Positions 60,890 through 64,000 of a stretch of 64,000 nucleotides of DNA are shown piece after piece (within the stretch, counting starts at the first letter, position 1; each line of letters opens with the position of its first letter). The stretch spans positions 248,001-312,000 of the forward strand of contig CAXXYG010000018.1 of assembly GCA_963666575.2 (NCBI GenBank), given 5' to 3'. Under the pieces are notes generated by a model that ran no database searches, was not told the origin of the DNA, and worked only from the letters and a program-made list of their open reading frames with translations. This stretch comes from JABMQB01 sp963666575 (GTDB lineage Bacteria; Bacteroidota; Bacteroidia; Bacteroidales; Prolixibacteraceae). The position numbers were made by a program, and so were the translations under genes.

Positions 60890-61903
60890 ATGGAGGCTAA
60901 AAAAATACTGGTAACAGGAGCAGCAGGTTTTATTGGATTCCATCTTGTAAAAAAATTATTACAATATGGCAATTCGGTTGTGGGTATCGATAACATCAAC
61001 GATTATTACGATCCTCAATTAAAATACGCCCGTTTATCTGAAACAGGAATTAATGCCGAAGCGTCGGAATTTGGAAAAATAATTCAAAGTACAGTTTCTG
61101 ATAAATATCAATTTAGAAGAATAAATTTAGAAGACCGACCCTCGATCGAAACACTTTTTGCGGAACAAAAATTCTCACATGTATGTCATCTGGGAGCTCA
61201 GGCAGGTGTTCGGTACAGCATTGAAAATCCACATGCTTATGTTGACAGTAACATTGTTGGTTTTATAAATATACTGGAGGCCTGCCGCCATAACAAAGTT
61301 AAACACTTAACTTACGCCAGTTCATCGAGTGTGTATGGCAACAGTACCAATATGCCTTTATCAACATTGGCCAATGTTGACAATCCTATTAGTTTGTATG
61401 CAGCTACCAAAAAAAGCAACGAATTGATGGCACATACATACAGTCATTTGTATAATTTACCAACTACCGGATTACGTTTTTTTACGGTATATGGCCCTTG
61501 GGGACGGCCTGATATGGCTTACTTTTTGTTTACTAAAGCAATTTTAACAGGAACACCAATTAAAATTTTCAACAACGGCGATTTATACCGTGACTTTACT
61601 TATGTTGATGACATTGTGGAAGGTATATCACGAGTTATTAATAAAACGCCTGCTTCTTCCCTACCCTATAAAATATATAATATTGGAAATTCTTCGCCCG
61701 TTAAACTAATGGATTTTATCCAAACAATTGAAAAAACTCTGGGTATAGAAGCAATTAAAACTTACCTACCCATGCAACCCGGCGATGTGTACAAAACATT
61801 TGCCGATGTAAGCGAATTAACAAACGATATTGGTTATAGTCCAAACACGCCTCTTTCGGTAGGCATAAATTCATTTATTGATTGGTATAAAAAATTCTAT
61901 TAA
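60890..61903 (+). CDS. NAD-dependent epimerase, UDP-glucuronate 4-epimerase-like
   Basis: 337 aa. Seen: ILVTGAAGFIGFHLVKKLLQ (GxxGxxG NAD site), GIDNINDYYDPQLKYARL (the DNxNDYYDxxLKxAR motif typical of UDP-glucuronate epimerases), HLGAQAGVRYSIENPHAY, TYASSSSVYG (S of the catalytic triad), YAATKKSNELMAH (YxxxK) and TVYGPWGRPDMA. It makes UDP-galacturonate for surface polysaccharides. It begins 8 bp after cysNC, so it is co-transcribed, which may link sulfation and glycan synthesis. Confidence 0.9.
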   Translation: MEAKKILVTGAAGFIGFHLVKKLLQYGNSVVGIDNINDYYDPQLKYARLSETGINAEASEFGKIIQSTVSDKYQFRRINLEDRPSIETLFAEQKFSHVCHLGAQAGVRYSIENPHAYVDSNIVGFINILEACRHNKVKHLTYASSSSVYGNSTNMPLSTLANVDNPISLYAATKKSNELMAHTYSHLYNLPTTGLRFFTVYGPWGRPDMAYFLFTKAILTGTPIKIFNNGDLYRDFTYVDDIVEGISRVINKTPASSLPYKIYNIGNSSPVKLMDFIQTIEKTLGIEAIKTYLPMQPGDVYKTFADVSELTNDIGYSPNTPLSVGINSFIDWYKKFY

Positions 61904-62035
61904 ACTATTTAAATGCAAATCATTTTACTTCATAATAAAATATCGGCGCATAAAGTTATTTAATTACTAATCTCTTAAAAATTCACTACTAATAGCTATT
62001 GCCAGCCATTTTATATTATTTACTTTTGTTCAATA

Positions 62036-62398
62036 GTGAAGACAAAGGTTAGAAATATATCTATACGGTCAGCTACTTTTATATTGATAGCTATTATGGC
62101 AATGCTAATCGCCAATAAGGCTATATTTATTCATTCGCATGAATTACCAAACGGGGCAATAATTGTACATGCCCACCCCTTTGATAAAACTGACGAATCG
62201 ATGCCAATCAACCCACATAACCACACAAAAGCAGAATTTCATTTTTTTCAATACCTTGAATTTGTTTGTCTGTTGGTTTTTTTATCATTGATACTATTTC
62301 TACTTCTCCATAAAAAGAAATACATCACTAACAATCCCTTAAATTATTCTCAAAATTGGTTCCTTTTTCGCAATGGAAGGGATCCTCCTTTTGCATAA
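62036..62398 (+). CDS. Small membrane protein with extracytoplasmic His cluster
   Basis: 120 aa from a GTG start. An N-terminal helix (ATFILIAIMAMLIANKAIFI), then a short loop HSHELPNGAIIVHAHPFDKTDESMPINPHNHTKAEFHFF with at least seven His, then a second helix (FVCLLVFLSLILFLLL). The His-rich loop, predicted outside the cytoplasm, can bind a transition metal. I do not know the family name. The gene lies 106 bp upstream of a TonB-dependent receptor and likely belongs to the same metal or heme uptake unit. Confidence 0.65.
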   Translation: MKTKVRNISIRSATFILIAIMAMLIANKAIFIHSHELPNGAIIVHAHPFDKTDESMPINPHNHTKAEFHFFQYLEFVCLLVFLSLILFLLLHKKKYITNNPLNYSQNWFLFRNGRDPPFA

Positions 62399-62503
62399 TA
62401 TTTTTCTAATTTATATACATTCAATTTATTAATCCAAACTTTTTTATTCGTCTATCCGGTATTTTCTATTACCGGCAATTAGCATATAAAAACCAAAAAT
62501 ATT

Positions 62504-64000
62504 ATGCCCAAAATATATATATTCACGTTATTACTAATTTTATTAGCACAATTTAGTATTGCCCAAAAGAAAAAAACCGATGCCAATATTATCGGCCATG
62601 TTGTGTGCCATGGCGAACACATTCCCTACGCTTCGATAATCATAAAAGGAACAACAATTGGTATTACATCCGATCAAAGTGGCCATTACCAATTAATAAA
62701 TCTTCCAGTGGGTGATTTAATCATTCGGGTACAATCAATGGGTTATAAACCTATTGAAAAAGAAATTTCGATCAAAGCAGGCCAAACAAAAGAGCTAAAA
62801 TTTGAACTCGAAGAAGATGTTTTAGGATTGGAAGAAGTGCGCGTTACCGGCAATCGGAATGAAACAAACCGGACCGCTTCATCAACTATTGTTAATACAA
62901 TTACACCAAAACTGTTTGCTACTACTCAATCAGTTACTTTAAGCGACGGACTAAATTTTAGCCCAGGACTTCGTATGGAAAACAATTGCCAGAATTGTGG
63001 TTTTTCGCAAGTACGAATGAATGGCATGGAAGGTAATTATTCACAAATACTAATCAATAGCCGTCCCATTTTTAGTGGTTTGGCAGGTGTTTATGGTTTA
63101 GAGCTGATCCCTTCGAGTATGATTGAAAGGGTAGAAATAATCAGAGGCGGAGGGTCGGCATTGTATGGAAGTAATGCCATTGCCGGAGTTATTAACCTTA
63201 TTTTAAAAGATCCCATCAATGATTCATATGAATTTGGGATAAATACCGGAGTTATTGGAGCAGGAATAGAAGAAGCAAATAAGCCAGCTTCTGATTATTC
63301 GATTAATTTTAATACATCACTTGTATCTGCCGATAATAAAATGGGAATGGCACTTTACGGCTTTTACCGCATACGAGATCCTTTTGACGCAAATGATGAT
63401 GGTTTTTCGGAAATTGCCACCATTAAAAATACAACCATTGGAACTCGCCTTTATCACCGTTTTGGAACAAGAAGCAAATTAACAGGCGATTTTTTTAACA
63501 TCAGGGAAGACCGGCGTGGAGGCGACAAATTTGATTACCCTGTGCATGAAGCTAACATTGCCGAACAAGTCAACCACAATTTAACAACTGGAGCACTTAC
63601 TTACGAACAATTTTTCAGGGAAACCGATTTGTTTTCGATTTTCGCTTCGGGGCAAAAAATTAACAGAGACTCCTATTACGGTGCGAACAAACAATTATCA
63701 GATTATGGCAATACCAAAGATTTTTCATATACACTTGGCGTTCAATACAATGCCAATTTCGGAACCTCAAACTTAGTTGCCGGATTAGAAAATAAAGGTA
63801 CCTCGCTAAAAGATAAAAAACTTGGCTATCCGGATTATGAAAATGCTATAATTACCAATAATATCCTTCAAAGCATCCCACATACCGAGAATGTATTAGT
63901 GGCCGATCAAAGCTTAAATACAACCGGTATTTTTGCCCAATATGAAATAAACCTGAATAAACTCCAAATTTCGGCGGGAGCCCGATTCGACAACTACAAA
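62504..64000 (+). CDS. TonB-dependent receptor (3' end outside window)
   Basis: 499 residues seen; the frame is open to the right edge. Signal peptide (FTLLLILLAQFSIAQ). CarboxypepD-reg domain (IIGHVVCHGEHIPYASIIIKGTTIGITSDQSGHYQL, then GDLIIRVQSMGYKPIEKEI), a TonB-box/plug region LEEVRVTGNRNETNRTAS, plug with LSDGLNFSPGLRMENNCQNCGFSQVRMNGM, SQILINSRPIFSGL, and IERVEIIRGGGSALYGSNAIAGVINL. The CxxC in NNCQNCGF at the plug is typical of a Bacteroidota receptor group that is commonly linked to heme or metal uptake. Partial. Confidence 0.9.
   Translation, partial: MPKIYIFTLLLILLAQFSIAQKKKTDANIIGHVVCHGEHIPYASIIIKGTTIGITSDQSGHYQLINLPVGDLIIRVQSMGYKPIEKEISIKAGQTKELKFELEEDVLGLEEVRVTGNRNETNRTASSTIVNTITPKLFATTQSVTLSDGLNFSPGLRMENNCQNCGFSQVRMNGMEGNYSQILINSRPIFSGLAGVYGLELIPSSMIERVEIIRGGGSALYGSNAIAGVINLILKDPINDSYEFGINTGVIGAGIEEANKPASDYSINFNTSLVSADNKMGMALYGFYRIRDPFDANDDGFSEIATIKNTTIGTRLYHRFGTRSKLTGDFFNIREDRRGGDKFDYPVHEANIAEQVNHNLTTGALTYEQFFRETDLFSIFASGQKINRDSYYGANKQLSDYGNTKDFSYTLGVQYNANFGTSNLVAGLENKGTSLKDKKLGYPDYENAIITNNILQSIPHTENVLVADQSLNTTGIFAQYEINLNKLQISAGARFDNYK

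Overview
The window looks like a chromosomal segment of a Bacteroidota bacterium, most likely a free-living polysaccharide degrader of the Bacteroidales/Marinilabiliales type. The pointers are low GC, several promoters with a TAnnTTTG -7 box, many lipoproteins with signal peptides, PD40 and PQQ-like beta-propeller proteins, a CysN-CysC fusion, an SLC13 sulfate permease, GH43/GH53/GH78 enzymes and a CarboxypepD-reg/TonB receptor. This is inferred from gene content only; no 16S gene or protein marker set is present.

Layout. 1-455 is the end of a GH53 galactanase. 545-27483 is mostly minus strand and holds an expansion of exported beta-propeller proteins: three PQQ-like (545, 14459, 18186) and four PD40 (1961, 17194, 24872, 26578). 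Five of these genes or their partners form a probable operon at 14459-19445 (PQQ, PD40, exported methyltransferase, ankyrin protein, PQQ). Between the propeller loci lie an intact IS1634-type element with a 42-bp target duplication (3303-4932), a SagB-like nitroreductase, a CotH-kinase lipoprotein, a Crp/Fnr regulator, and a beta-lysine operon at 8890-13464: lysine 2,3-aminomutase, a frameshifted beta-lysine acetyltransferase, a small Cys-rich protein, a winged helix, MarC and an SSS transporter, preceded by a MarR regulator. 19635-24090 is an accessory patch: a HigBA-type toxin-antitoxin pair, a group II intron 3' remnant, a 607-aa protein with an RX4H HEPN-like motif, an 84-bp tandem repeat and a truncated IS256 transposase.

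27790-37150 is mixed housekeeping and accessory content: hydrolases, acetyltransferases, an iodotyrosine-deiodinase-like nitroreductase, an ECF sigma factor with a membrane partner, a GH43 lipoprotein gene split inside its signal peptide by an IS982 element, and a glutathione peroxidase/OhrR pair with paired operators. 38381-51305 is a redox and iron-linked envelope cluster: two di-heme oxidoreductases, an imelysin (frameshifted), porins, small cytochrome-like lipoproteins, a DUF5777-type barrel and a protein carrying an FMN-attachment-like SGAT motif, with a hemerythrin protein and a LuxR regulator on the other strand. 51378-55288 encodes a sugar isomerase-like protein and an alpha-L-rhamnosidase; tRNA-Lys follows. 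56087-61903 is sulfate uptake and activation (SLC13, CysD, CysNC) plus a UDP-glucuronate-epimerase-like gene. The window ends in a TonB-dependent receptor preceded by a small His-rich membrane protein.

The least conventional items are the five-gene exported propeller/methyltransferase/ankyrin operon, the MBL-PD40 fusion, the DHOR-imelysin-FMN cluster, the RX4H protein beside the toxin-antitoxin pair, and the Cys-rich protein tied to ablAB. Two core genes (ablB, imelysin) each carry a single extra base in a short homopolymer, so sequencing error must be excluded before calling them pseudogenes.
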